A DNA stretch of 64,000 nucleotides, taken from positions 19,229-83,228 of the forward strand of contig NZ_CALPCH010000010.1 in assembly GCF_943193005.1 (NCBI RefSeq). The letters are read 5' to 3'. Shown here one piece after another: positions 40,065-49,311 of the stretch (the stretch's first letter is position 1; the number at the start of each line of letters is the position of its first letter). This DNA comes from Pumilibacter intestinalis (GTDB lineage Bacteria; Bacillota; Clostridia; Christensenellales; Pumilibacteraceae). The notes below the pieces were generated by a model. The model ran no database searches. It was not told where the DNA came from and was given only the letters and a program-made list of their open reading frames with translations. The position numbers and the translations under genes were made by a program.

Positions 40065-40573
40065 GTAAAAACTACGACACGGAGAAATACAAAAAAACTT
40101 TTATAGCGGCGGGCGTTACGTGTTTGCCCGTAGCGGCTATATTTATTACGTACGCCGTTTTTCTCATATTTTACTTTACGGGATTGTTTTCGTCGAACAT
40201 GAACGACGATACCGCGTTCGCGATTGTGGCGTTAATCTTTATTCTTCTCAAACCATTTTTAATGTTTGTATATATCTTTTTCGCAATTATATCCGGGCTT
40301 ATCGCAACGGGATACATATGCAGCGGAATTGCGCTTATAAAACGCTCGCATAATAATAAAATCGAAAATTCGCTCGCCCTCTCGTTTGTAATAAGCGTGC
40401 TGATTTGCGCGTTTTCGATTTATCCGTTTATTATCAACATATTGAGAATTATCGCGCACGGTATTATGCAAGAATACCTTTTCGGCTTTTTCGTAGCGGG
40501 GTTCATACCCCTTTCCCTATCGGTAACCAACATAGTATTCAACCGAAAAGCCTCGAAAAAACAACTGCCTTAA
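40061..40573 (+). CDS. four-helix membrane protein of unknown function
   Basis: This 170-residue protein has hydrophobic segments at about 13-40, 52-82, 100-122 and 135-155, with a charged N-terminus (MSKNYDTEKYKKTF) and a basic C-terminus (FNRKASKKQLP). The start at 40061 overlaps the upstream stop. It is convergent with the GH2 gene, 2 bp apart. No family was recognised. Confidence 0.7.
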   Translation: MSKNYDTEKYKKTFIAAGVTCLPVAAIFITYAVFLIFYFTGLFSSNMNDDTAFAIVALIFILLKPFLMFVYIFFAIISGLIATGYICSGIALIKRSHNNKIENSLALSFVISVLICAFSIYPFIINILRIIAHGIMQEYLFGFFVAGFIPLSLSVTNIVFNRKASKKQLP

Positions 40574-40575
40574 AC

Positions 40576-43140
40576 TTATATTAGTTTAATGCGGAAGGTG
40601 TTTTTGCCCTCTTTGGGCGCACGGTACTTTTGCGCGAGTTCGGGTCCGCAGGAGTTCGTGCCCACCCCGCTCATGGCTATATCGAGGCTTACGTATACGC
40701 TTGAGTCCTCTTTAAGCTCGAAATCGTGCGCCGCGTTTGCAAGCGCGTGCGCCGAATACGGAAGCACGGAGAACGAAAACGGCTTTTCCGCGGTTATCTC
40801 TATGCCGCCGTCGAAATTAACCCGAGTGCTCGCAAAGTGACTGCCGCTCTCCTGCGGCTTAACGTAACGGAAATATTCCTTTGCGGCGGAAGAGGCATAC
40901 TCGCCGTACTCGCTCGCAAGGTGTTTGTCTATATAGCTTTCGTACGGACCAAAGCCCTTGTACGAAAACTTTTCCGCCTTTTTGGCGGGCAGAGCGAACG
41001 ATACGCCTATTCTCGGAAGATAGGTAACGTAGTCCGCCGCTTTATATTGTAACTCCACGTCTACGGCGTTGTTGTAAAAAGTATACGTGAGCGTAAAATC
41101 CAAAACGGGAGCAAGGCAGGCGCGAGCCATTTTGCCCGTTATTTTAACGCGGTTGTCGATTTGCTCCGTTTCGTACGCTATCTGCTCGGCGTCGTCGTAT
41201 CTTTTCCACTCGTTTTGCACGTTCCTGTCGTTGTCCGTATACGCGCGGAAAATGTTCACTTTGAGCGGCTCGGCGAATTTCAAATTACCCGCCGAAAGCA
41301 GTTCGCCGTTTTCGCCCACAGCGCACTTAATCGGGCTATCGTGCGAAAGTTTTTCAAACGGCTCGCACTCGGGCAAAACCAACTCTTTTTCGCGCTTGCC
41401 GCCGTATACCGCCCGCATTTCCGCAAATCCGCTCTTGGGCGTAAAATCGGGATTTAACAAGCCGTCTACGCAAAAGTTCCCGTCGTGCTCGTTCTCGCCG
41501 AAATCGCCGCCGTACAGGTAGCCTTTATCCGTCTTTATAGCGTGGTCGCGCCATTCCCACACGAACGCGCCCACAAAACGGTCCGACGAATCGATTATGT
41601 TCCAGTAGTCGTTTATATCGCCGTTGCTGTTGCCCATGGCGTGCGTGTACTCGCAAAGCACGAGCGGTCGGGTTTCCTTCCCGTCTTGCAAGTATTTTAT
41701 CATCTCGTCGGGGTGCGGGTACATGCGCGAAAACATATCTATGCGGCTTGTGTAAAAATCCGCTTTGTCCGCCATACAGCATATGCCCTCGTAATGTATC
41801 GGGCGGGAATCGCGGGCATGTATGTAATCCGCGCCCTCGTGAAACATCTTGCCGTAGTTCGACTCGTTGCCGAGCGACCATATCATAACGCAGGCGCGGT
41901 TTTTGTCGCGCTCGTACATGGTTATTTCCCTGTCGCGCACTCCCCTGTCCGCTATGCCGCTGTCGGCGAAATCCTGCCAACTGCGCAACGCGTCTTTGTT
42001 GCAGTGCCGCTCCGCCATGCCGTGCGTTTCCACGTCCGCCTCGTCCATTACGTAAAATCCCATGCTGTCGCAAAGGTCGTAAAACTCGGGGCTGTCGGGA
42101 TAATGGCATGTGCGTATCGCGTTCACGTTGGCGTATTTCATAAGCTCGAGGTCGCGTATCGTTTCCTCGAGAGTTACCGTTGCGCCCGCAAGAGGACTGA
42201 ACTCGTGGCGGTTCACGCCCTTCAGTTTAACGTGCTTGCCATTTATTTTGTATATTCCGTTCTCTATTTTGCTCGTGCGAAAGCCGACGCGCATGAGTAT
42301 CTTTTCGCCGCCCGAGGAGAGCACGAGGTTGTATAGCTCGGGCGTTTCCGCCGTCCATAACTTTACGTTCTCCACCTCGAACTTTGCAGCCATGCCCGCC
42401 GAAATCTCTTTCCGCTCGCCCTCGAAATGCGCCGAGAACGACACGTTTCCCAAGTTGGTTACGGTGAGCACGCCCGAGCCGCCTTTTATCGCGGTTTCGG
42501 TCTTAAAGTCGCGAATATGCTTTTGCGGGCGCACGAGCAGATACACGCTGCGGAATATGCCCGTAAAACGGAATTTGTCTTGACACTCGAGATAGGTTGC
42601 CGCGCTCCACTTGACAACGATTACGTCGAGCACGTTTTCGCCCTCGCGCACGAATTCGGTTATATCGAACTCGCTCGTTGCATGCGAAATTTGGCTGTAT
42701 CCCGCTCTTTCGCCGTTTACGTACACATAAAAGAAACTGTCTACGCCCTCGAAATTAAGGTAATATTTTTGCGACAAATCTTCAAGCGTGAAAGTGCGTC
42801 GATAATGAAAAGTCGGATTTTTCACGCGAACGTACGGCGGGTCGACGGGCAACGGATAGCGCGTGTTTATGTACTGTATCTTATCGTACCCGTGCATCTG
42901 AACGCAACTCGGCACGGGAATTTTATCGGTGAGCTTTTCGCCGAGCTCCGCTTGCGATATATCGGCGTGCGCCTTTATCTGCCACTCGCCGTCGAGAGAA
43001 ACGAACCTTTCGCTCGCGCCCCTGTCTAAAATCCCGTGCTTAAACGCAAAGTCCTGCGACTGCGAAAAAGGTATGTAATAGCTGCGCGGGCTTTCCACGC
43101 CTACGCGCTCGTATGTTTCGTATTCTCTTTTATGCTCCAT
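40576..43140 (-). CDS. GH2 beta-galactosidase-like glycoside hydrolase
   Basis: This 854-residue, cytoplasmic (no signal peptide) enzyme has a LacZ-like order: jelly-roll sugar-binding domain (about 60-210, PFHYRRTFTL-type), Ig-like domain, TIM barrel (about 295-600) and C-terminal bgaN/domain-4 region. The barrel has NAIRTCHYPDSPEFYDLCD, DEADVETHGM, acid/base Glu in IWSLGNESNYG and nucleophile Glu in LVLCEYTHAMGNSNG. It probably hydrolyses beta-galactosides, though GH2 also includes beta-mannosidases, and the mannan setting makes that worth testing. It has its own promoter, separated from the GH76 operon by a terminator. Confidence 0.92.
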   Translation of the reverse strand: MEHKREYETYERVGVESPRSYYIPFSQSQDFAFKHGILDRGASERFVSLDGEWQIKAHADISQAELGEKLTDKIPVPSCVQMHGYDKIQYINTRYPLPVDPPYVRVKNPTFHYRRTFTLEDLSQKYYLNFEGVDSFFYVYVNGERAGYSQISHATSEFDITEFVREGENVLDVIVVKWSAATYLECQDKFRFTGIFRSVYLLVRPQKHIRDFKTETAIKGGSGVLTVTNLGNVSFSAHFEGERKEISAGMAAKFEVENVKLWTAETPELYNLVLSSGGEKILMRVGFRTSKIENGIYKINGKHVKLKGVNRHEFSPLAGATVTLEETIRDLELMKYANVNAIRTCHYPDSPEFYDLCDSMGFYVMDEADVETHGMAERHCNKDALRSWQDFADSGIADRGVRDREITMYERDKNRACVMIWSLGNESNYGKMFHEGADYIHARDSRPIHYEGICCMADKADFYTSRIDMFSRMYPHPDEMIKYLQDGKETRPLVLCEYTHAMGNSNGDINDYWNIIDSSDRFVGAFVWEWRDHAIKTDKGYLYGGDFGENEHDGNFCVDGLLNPDFTPKSGFAEMRAVYGGKREKELVLPECEPFEKLSHDSPIKCAVGENGELLSAGNLKFAEPLKVNIFRAYTDNDRNVQNEWKRYDDAEQIAYETEQIDNRVKITGKMARACLAPVLDFTLTYTFYNNAVDVELQYKAADYVTYLPRIGVSFALPAKKAEKFSYKGFGPYESYIDKHLASEYGEYASSAAKEYFRYVKPQESGSHFASTRVNFDGGIEITAEKPFSFSVLPYSAHALANAAHDFELKEDSSVYVSLDIAMSGVGTNSCGPELAQKYRAPKEGKNTFRIKLI

Positions 43141-43165
43141 AATAAAAAGCTCTCCCATAACTCAC

Positions 43166-43194
43166 ATTATACTCTTAGCATAAAGTAAAGTCAA
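43166..43194 (-). promoter_or_regulatory. SigA promoter of the GH2 gene
   Basis: On the reverse strand TTGACT (43189-43194), 17 bp, TATAAT (43166-43171). Confidence 0.8.
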
Positions 43195-43203
43195 TACAAT
43201 TGC

Positions 43204-43238
43204 GTACAAAAAAAGACCGTTTGCAAAAACGGTCTTTC
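43204..43238 (-). terminator. terminator of the mannan operon
   Basis: On the reverse strand AAAGACCGTTT, a short loop, AAACGGTCTTTTTTT, 8 bp past the GH76 stop. Confidence 0.9.
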
Positions 43239-43245
43239 TCTCGTT

Positions 43246-44331
43246 TTACGCGGAATTTCGAGCCGCGCGTTTTTTGTCCTCGTAAGGTATGAGCAACGAA
43301 AAACACTCCGCCGTGCCAATGTTGTCAAGCCCTTGGTGATAGTATTTGCCGCTCGTGTAGTCGCCGTTGTTCCACTCGGGATAATAGAAATTTTCGCCGG
43401 TGCGTCCCGAATAAGCCGCTCCGTGCAATATGTTGTCTATGATAGAAATATAATCGGTAACGTCTTCGTACTCGTTGAGCGCGAGCAGACCTTGCAACAA
43501 ATACACGTTAAACCAAGGCGTGGGCGGCAGTATCTTTTTGCCGTGCATTTCGGTGCGCACAAACGCGTCCATTGCTCCGCGTGCCGAACGGCGGGCGTTT
43601 TCGAGATAGCTCTCCTTGCCCGTAATGCCGTGCATCAACGCGCCGCTCCATATCATCGTGCCGGTGTTGTAGGTGTATTTGCTCTTGTCTGTTTCGCCCG
43701 TTTCGAACATCTTATCGAAAAACGTGCCGTCGGAGTCCTCGAGCTTTTCGCGAGTCCATTCGTATATCTTTTCCGCCCACCGCAAATATTTTTCGTCGCC
43801 CGTAAACTTATACAACTTACAGCTCGCAACAATAGTAGGTCCGCAAGAGCAGGTGTTGGAGGTGTCGCAGTCGAACTCTTTCCACCTTATGCCGCCTATG
43901 CTTTCGCTCCAACCCGAGTATAGATATTCGGTCACCTCTTTAGCGCGGGTAAGATACTTCTCGGTCTTTTTCAGTTCGTACACGTCCAAAAGCGCGAGCA
44001 CCACCCAGGCGTTGTCGTCGTAATACGGCTCGCCCGCCCCGAAGCAGTCGGGGTGCGAATTGTAATGAACGTAACCGCCGCTCTCCGATTTGTAAAGCTC
44101 CAACTTTTCGAGAGCCTTTTGCAAAAAGCGCAAACGCGATTTATCGCGCGTACATTTTTCGTATGTGGCGAGCATGGTGCAAAGTGCGCCGTATCCCCAC
44201 AAAAACGAATACTTTTCCACTCCGGGCTTGGGCGGATACATTTCGAGCAGAAAGTCTTCGCCCTTATCCCAAAACTTGTCTTTTATGGAGTCTATGAGTT
44301 CGCCCGCAAGTTCGCGGTTTGTGTGTAACAT
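43246..44331 (-). CDS. GH76 alpha-1,6-mannanase-like protein, no signal peptide
   Basis: This 361-residue (alpha/alpha)6-barrel hydrolase of family GH76 has the catalytic Asp pair in EPYYDDNAWVVLALLDVYE. GGIRWKEFDCDTSNTCSCGP and YTYNTGTMIWSGALMHGITG are family landmarks. GH76 endo-cleaves alpha-1,6-mannan backbones. There is no signal peptide, so it should be cytoplasmic, acting on imported oligomannosides, unlike the secreted GH76 next door. CGGAGG lies 9 nt before the ATG. It is the last gene of the ABC transporter operon. Confidence 0.9.
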   Translation of the reverse strand: MLHTNRELAGELIDSIKDKFWDKGEDFLLEMYPPKPGVEKYSFLWGYGALCTMLATYEKCTRDKSRLRFLQKALEKLELYKSESGGYVHYNSHPDCFGAGEPYYDDNAWVVLALLDVYELKKTEKYLTRAKEVTEYLYSGWSESIGGIRWKEFDCDTSNTCSCGPTIVASCKLYKFTGDEKYLRWAEKIYEWTREKLEDSDGTFFDKMFETGETDKSKYTYNTGTMIWSGALMHGITGKESYLENARRSARGAMDAFVRTEMHGKKILPPTPWFNVYLLQGLLALNEYEDVTDYISIIDNILHGAAYSGRTGENFYYPEWNNGDYTSGKYYHQGLDNIGTAECFSLLIPYEDKKRAARNSA

Positions 44332-44350
44332 TCGATTTTTCCTCCGTTTG

Positions 44351-45811
44351 TTACCCTTCCGACGGGTGAGCGTCGAACCAGGCGTCTACGAGAGCGGTAA
44401 CCTCTATGGGCGCGGCGGCGTTTCTGAGCTGTTGCGAGTTGTAGTGCGCGTCGGGCGAGTTGTCTCTGCCGCTCCAGTCGTTTTGTATGAGTCCGTAGTA
44501 GTTGCGTGCGTTTTTGTAGGCAAAGTCCATAACGTCGCGCATTTTCCTGAGATACGCGTCGTTGCCGAACACGCGGGCGTAATCGAGATATCCCTGCACG
44601 AGATACACGTTAAACCACCCGTCGGAATCGGGATACAGGTCTATGCCGGGCGCGTAAAACCTATCGCGCGACACAAAAGTTTGATACGCGCCGCGTATGG
44701 TCTTGTCGGCGTCGGCTTTGTACTCGGGTTCGAGCGTGGCTTCGTAAATGCGTATCGCCGCCGAAAGCATAGTGCCAGTGGTGTAGGTGAGCTTGCCCAT
44801 GTTCACGGTGTAAGAGCCGTCGCCCTTAAGCTCGATATTGTCGCCGTAAGTACCGTCGGACGTGTCCATAAGCACCGATTTCGTCCACTCGTAAATATAC
44901 TTTGCAAACTGCAAGTAGAACTTTTGCTTGTCTTCGTAAAGGGCTTTTTGCTCGTCGTTTTCGGGCGTGAGCGACTTGTAGTAGTTATAGAACATCATGC
45001 AAGCCATAGCCGCCGGACCGTTGGAGCAGGTGTTTTTGGTTGCGTGGCTCTCTTTCCAGCGCAAGCCGCCGCCCGCCGCGTCGTCCCAGCCGCTGAGAAC
45101 GTACATCATGCACTCCTCGGCTCTCTGTATATATTCGGGTCTGCCGAGCTGTTCGCCCGCCTCGAATAAAGACATTACCACCCACACGTTGTCGTCGTAG
45201 TACGGGTCGGTGCCCGAGGTGTTGGAGCCGTAGATGCGCACGGGCATGCGGTAACGCATTTTGCCGTCGGCCTCCACAGTTCCTTTTATCTGCATTATGC
45301 GCATGGCGAGGCCTATAAACTCTTCGCTGAACATGTTGTTTTCGAGGTCTTTGTTCCAAAACGACCTGTCGGCGATGCGCTCGGTGTCGAACCTGTTGTA
45401 ATAAGTTTCGAGGTCGTCGCTTATTTCGCCCAGCCAATATTTTGCCGTTTCGTTATCGGGGTTGGCGCGGAGCACGGCGTTAGCCATGGAGTGAAGCGCG
45501 CCGAAATCCCACAAAAAGCTGTTGCTCAAGCGGTCGTCGTAATATCCCGCGCGCCACGGGAACGCCATGCCGTCGCGGTAGTAAACCTTTCTCAGTTCCT
45601 CGAACAGTATGAGCGAGCGTTCGCCGGCGTCGGTCACGTCGTAACGGAACTGCGACTTGTCGGTTATGAGAAAGCTTTTATCCAAATCGTCGGGGAAATT
45701 TTCCTTGTAGATAACGGCGGTGCTCTCGCCTCCGCTATTATCGCACGCGCCTACGCAAAAGCACATGAGCACAGCCAACAAAAGAGTCAAAAACTTAGTG
45801 AACTTTTTCAT
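44351..45811 (-). CDS. GH76 alpha-1,6-mannanase, secreted lipoprotein
   Basis: This 486-residue protein has the signal peptide FTKFLTLLLAVLMCFCVG with lipobox GACDN, so it is cell-surface anchored. The GH76 barrel has catalytic DPYYDDNVWVVMSLFEAGEQ. GGGLRWKESHATKNTCSNGP and LTYTTGTMLSAAIRIYEA match the paralogue at 43246-44331. It presumably makes the first cuts in alpha-mannan at the cell surface. It starts 1 bp after the LGFP-like protein gene. Confidence 0.92.
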   Translation of the reverse strand: MKKFTKFLTLLLAVLMCFCVGACDNSGGESTAVIYKENFPDDLDKSFLITDKSQFRYDVTDAGERSLILFEELRKVYYRDGMAFPWRAGYYDDRLSNSFLWDFGALHSMANAVLRANPDNETAKYWLGEISDDLETYYNRFDTERIADRSFWNKDLENNMFSEEFIGLAMRIMQIKGTVEADGKMRYRMPVRIYGSNTSGTDPYYDDNVWVVMSLFEAGEQLGRPEYIQRAEECMMYVLSGWDDAAGGGLRWKESHATKNTCSNGPAAMACMMFYNYYKSLTPENDEQKALYEDKQKFYLQFAKYIYEWTKSVLMDTSDGTYGDNIELKGDGSYTVNMGKLTYTTGTMLSAAIRIYEATLEPEYKADADKTIRGAYQTFVSRDRFYAPGIDLYPDSDGWFNVYLVQGYLDYARVFGNDAYLRKMRDVMDFAYKNARNYYGLIQNDWSGRDNSPDAHYNSQQLRNAAAPIEVTALVDAWFDAHPSEG

Positions 45812-45812
45812 G

Positions 45813-48398
45813 TTACGCCTCCTTTTTTCCGCGCACGGCAATCGCCGCCGCAAAACACAGCGCTATAAGCGAGATTGCAAACAAGCCGCTCGCCTCGCCC
45901 GCTACCGACGAGCCGCAACCCGCGGTTTTTTCCGCCGACGGCGCGGGTATCTCGAACGTTTCGCCCATAACGAATTCCGCGCTCGTGCTCATGCCGTTGG
46001 GGCAACGCACGTACCCGTTGGTAAAGTTTTGGTACAAATCGCCGTTATATACGAACTGATTGCCTTCGGGATATCCCACCGAGTTGAGATTGCCGAGCTT
46101 CATCCACGCGGCGAGCATTTCGCTGTATACCGAAAACGCGCCTTTTTCGATATCGGTCATAAACATTTTCATAGCCGAGTTGTTGCCGAACGCCTCGGCG
46201 GTGCTGTCGCCGTTCTTAAAGGTCTGGTTAATCCAACTGTAGCTGGGTTGCGGCGCCCACTGGTGCACAAGCTCGTTGTCGGTTTCGCCGGGATAAAAAC
46301 CCTCTTTCATGAGTCGCGCGTATTCGGCAACGAACGCCGCGCGTATCTGCTCTTCGCTGTTTCGCATATTTATGGGAATACGATTGATATCGCCGAATTT
46401 GCCCACGTCGTCGGGCACGGGACTAATTTCCGCGCCGGTGCCTACGTCGGTGTAAACTCCGTCTGCGGACACGTTTTGTCCGAACACCAAAGACACGGTG
46501 TTGGAGCTATCCACGGTGGCGTAGCCCGTTTTGAAATTCTGATAGATACGTCCGCCGAAGAAGAACCTATCGCCCGCGGGAGGCGGCATTACGCCCCTGA
46601 AACCGTTCATTTGCTCGTAGAGATTGTAGAACACGTCGGAGATAACGTACACGGGCGAGCTCCTGCTCGTTTTTACGAGCGCCATTCTGCCCTTAGACGC
46701 AGACGCCGTGTTTACGAATTCCTGAACGGCGCACCCCTCTTCTTCGCGCACCTTGCCGGCGGGCTCGTAGCAGTAAGTTCCGAGCTCGTTGAGTTCGAGC
46801 ACTTTGGTTATGAATTCGTCTTTCACCGACGAGGAGTAGCTCGTTACGCCCTCTCCGAGCACGCCCGTATCGGCGTGAGGAACGAACGCTCCCGCCTTAA
46901 CCTCGTTGCCGTCGGGCGAGATATTTTTACCCGCAACCCACGAGCCGTCGGGCTTTACGTACCCTTTCGCAAAGTTCTGATATACGCCCTCTCCCACCGT
47001 GAAAGCGTTGGATTTGGGCGTGCCCGTAACGCCTATGCCGAGCTCGCCGAAAGTTTTCGCGGCAGCACCCGTAACCTTAACGCAGGGCGCGTCGCCGCTC
47101 TTTTGCACGAGATAGTTGGTTGTGCCGTTCGGCGCGGTGAACGACTGCGTAAACGCGCCGCTCGCAAATTTCATGTAGTCGTCGGGTATGCCGAAGTTCG
47201 CGCCCGTATTGTTGTGGTTTTTGTAAACCTCCATAAAGTTTGACTGCGCGAGAGCCGCTCCCGCCTCTGCGGGCACCGAAGATTTATCGGCAAAATTCAT
47301 TACTCCCGCATATAAGCGCACGTTCTCTATATAGCCGAGTTCGTCGGTAACAAAGTAGGCTTTGGAGAATATCTGATATTCCGAGTCGCCCAACTTAAAC
47401 GGATAACTAAGCGGATAACCTACTCCCCTGAAACCGTTGAGAGCCGCCCAGCGCGTGAGATTTGCGCCGAGGAGCGGAAACGCCACTGCGTCGGCGTCGG
47501 AGAGCATGAGCCTGCCCTGAGTACGCCAGCCGTAGGGATTGCCGCTGTGGTCGCCGCCCGTAAAAGGCTGAGTAACGGCAAGATTTTCGGGCATCCAAAG
47601 CGTGGCGGTATCGAAAGCCGCGCCCATATCGAAGCCGCCTTCTTTCACCGCGTCGGTGTTTTCAATCTTTTCCACCGCATCTGCAAACGCCTTCTTTATC
47701 TGCTCGGATTTCCCTTCCGCCCAGGCAGGCATTTCGCCGCTCGTGCGCCCCACCTCAACCGCCGCTACGGGCGTGGCTTCTTCCTTGCCCGTTCCTTTGT
47801 TGAGAAACTTGCTTTCCTTGAAAGTGGCCGTGTTGCCGCTGAGCGTTGCGTAGCCGTTTATAAAGTTTTGGTATATCTTGCTTCCCGTGCCCAGCGTGAA
47901 CTGATTGCCTATGGGATAACCCCACGTGCCCGTGTTCTCCGTCCAGCGAAGCATCATGTTGTTTACGATACAGCCCGCGCCTATGCCGTCGGCAACCGTG
48001 CCGCAAATGATATAGCCGTGCTCTCTGCCCCAAAGGTTGGCTTTTTGGTCGCCGCCCCTAAATTCCTGAACGGCGAAGTTCTGCCACTCGCGTATGCCGC
48101 CGCCCGCTTCGTCGGTGCATATCGTGCCCATATCGAAGCCCGCTTCGGTCATTTCTTTGTAGGCGAGTTTCATGCGCTCTTCCGCCTTTGCGGGCGCGGC
48201 GGTATCCGCCTTTAAGAACGCGGGAATTTTGTTCGAGTCTTTCACCACGCCTACGTTTTGGTATACCGCTTCGTCGAATTTGCTATCGGCGGCAAAAGCC
48301 GTGGCGGGCGACGACAGCGCAACCGCAACGCACGCAAACAGCGCAACCGCAACGAGCGCAATAAAAGTATACTTTCTTTTCATTACGTTTTGTTTCAC
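45813..48398 (-). CDS. large surface protein with LGFP-like repeats
   Basis: This 861-residue protein has an N-terminal signal peptide (YTFIALVAVALFACVAVAL, cleavage near AFAAD). At least five LGFP-like modules end in a Y-Q-N-F-x-x-G-Y signature: GYPIGNQFTLGTGSKIYQNF (about 160-185), GYPLSYPFKLGDSEYQIF, GVTGTPKSNAFTVGEGVYQNF-type, RFFFGGRIYQNFKTGY and GYPEGNQFVYNGDLYQNF (about 785-805). The C-terminus has AGCGSS, a hydrophobic stretch and RGKKEA, a sorting-signal-like tripartite end. LGFP repeats are proposed to bind cell wall or glycans. It sits between the ABC permeases and GH76, so glycan capture is likely. GTG start at 48396-48398 with AGGAG 9 nt upstream. Confidence 0.82.
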   Translation of the reverse strand: MKQNVMKRKYTFIALVAVALFACVAVALSSPATAFAADSKFDEAVYQNVGVVKDSNKIPAFLKADTAAPAKAEERMKLAYKEMTEAGFDMGTICTDEAGGGIREWQNFAVQEFRGGDQKANLWGREHGYIICGTVADGIGAGCIVNNMMLRWTENTGTWGYPIGNQFTLGTGSKIYQNFINGYATLSGNTATFKESKFLNKGTGKEEATPVAAVEVGRTSGEMPAWAEGKSEQIKKAFADAVEKIENTDAVKEGGFDMGAAFDTATLWMPENLAVTQPFTGGDHSGNPYGWRTQGRLMLSDADAVAFPLLGANLTRWAALNGFRGVGYPLSYPFKLGDSEYQIFSKAYFVTDELGYIENVRLYAGVMNFADKSSVPAEAGAALAQSNFMEVYKNHNNTGANFGIPDDYMKFASGAFTQSFTAPNGTTNYLVQKSGDAPCVKVTGAAAKTFGELGIGVTGTPKSNAFTVGEGVYQNFAKGYVKPDGSWVAGKNISPDGNEVKAGAFVPHADTGVLGEGVTSYSSSVKDEFITKVLELNELGTYCYEPAGKVREEEGCAVQEFVNTASASKGRMALVKTSRSSPVYVISDVFYNLYEQMNGFRGVMPPPAGDRFFFGGRIYQNFKTGYATVDSSNTVSLVFGQNVSADGVYTDVGTGAEISPVPDDVGKFGDINRIPINMRNSEEQIRAAFVAEYARLMKEGFYPGETDNELVHQWAPQPSYSWINQTFKNGDSTAEAFGNNSAMKMFMTDIEKGAFSVYSEMLAAWMKLGNLNSVGYPEGNQFVYNGDLYQNFTNGYVRCPNGMSTSAEFVMGETFEIPAPSAEKTAGCGSSVAGEASGLFAISLIALCFAAAIAVRGKKEA

Positions 48399-48404
48399 TT
48401 TCTT

Positions 48405-49310
48405 TCACTCCTTTACGGCACCTGCGGAAAGACCGCTCATAAAGTACCGTTGAAACACTATAAAGAACACTATCATGGGAAGAGTTATAAGCAGGTTGAA
48501 CGCCATGGCAACTCCGTGCTCGGGAGCAACGGCGGTGTAATACTGCCGCAAAGCAATGGTAAGGATTTTGAAACTGCCCTGTCCCAAAATGTACGGCCAA
48601 AAGTAGTTGTTCCAACCCGCCTGAAACGCGAATATGGCAAGAGTGGCCACGGCGGGCGTCATCATGGGAAGATATATTTGCCCGAAAATCCTGAGTTCGC
48701 CCGCGCCGTCTATGCGCGCGCTCTCGCCGAGCTCGTCGGAAAGAGTGAGGAAAAACTGACGAATGAAGAATATGTTGTATACGCTTATGCAAGACGGCAG
48801 AATTATGCCGAAGAACTGCGTGTTCACGCCCACAAAGCCGAATCCGCCCTGCCCGAACAGGTTGTTGCCGCCGATTAGCGGAAAGCGAGCAAGCACGATA
48901 TACGTGGGTATGAACATTACCGCGAACGGCAACATCATAGAGGTTTGCATAATGCGGAACAGCACTCGGCTTCCCTTGAATTTGATTTTGGCAAACGCGT
49001 AGCCCGCGAGGAGCGACACCAAAATGTTTATAGCCATACCCACCACGGTTATGAACACGGTGTTAAAAAGCGACTCCGCCAAATCGGGATTGAGAAGGGC
49101 TTCTTTGTAGTTGAGTAACGACGGCTTTTTGGGCCACAGCGAAAATTCCATGATTTCGTTAAGCGGCTTAAGCGAGGTTACTATAGACCAATAGAACGGA
49201 AACAGAGCGATAAACAGCCACAGCACAATCAAAACTATTTGAACCACGCGAAGCGGCTTTATCTTTTTGTTCGGCTTATTTAAGGGTATTCCCAACGCGT
49301 TCGTTACCAT
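48405..49310 (-). CDS. sugar ABC transporter permease, MalG type
   Basis: This 301-residue, six-helix carbohydrate-uptake (CUT1) permease has the EAA loop ELGESARIDGAGELRIFGQIYLPMMTP. The N-terminus VLIVLWLFIALFPFYWSIVTSLKP is typical of MalG. It is co-transcribed with the MalF-type permease and binding protein. No ATPase gene is in the operon, so a shared MsmK-like ATPase elsewhere is implied. Confidence 0.94.
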   Translation of the reverse strand: MVTNALGIPLNKPNKKIKPLRVVQIVLIVLWLFIALFPFYWSIVTSLKPLNEIMEFSLWPKKPSLLNYKEALLNPDLAESLFNTVFITVVGMAINILVSLLAGYAFAKIKFKGSRVLFRIMQTSMMLPFAVMFIPTYIVLARFPLIGGNNLFGQGGFGFVGVNTQFFGIILPSCISVYNIFFIRQFFLTLSDELGESARIDGAGELRIFGQIYLPMMTPAVATLAIFAFQAGWNNYFWPYILGQGSFKILTIALRQYYTAVAPEHGVAMAFNLLITLPMIVFFIVFQRYFMSGLSAGAVKE

Positions 49311-49311
49311 G

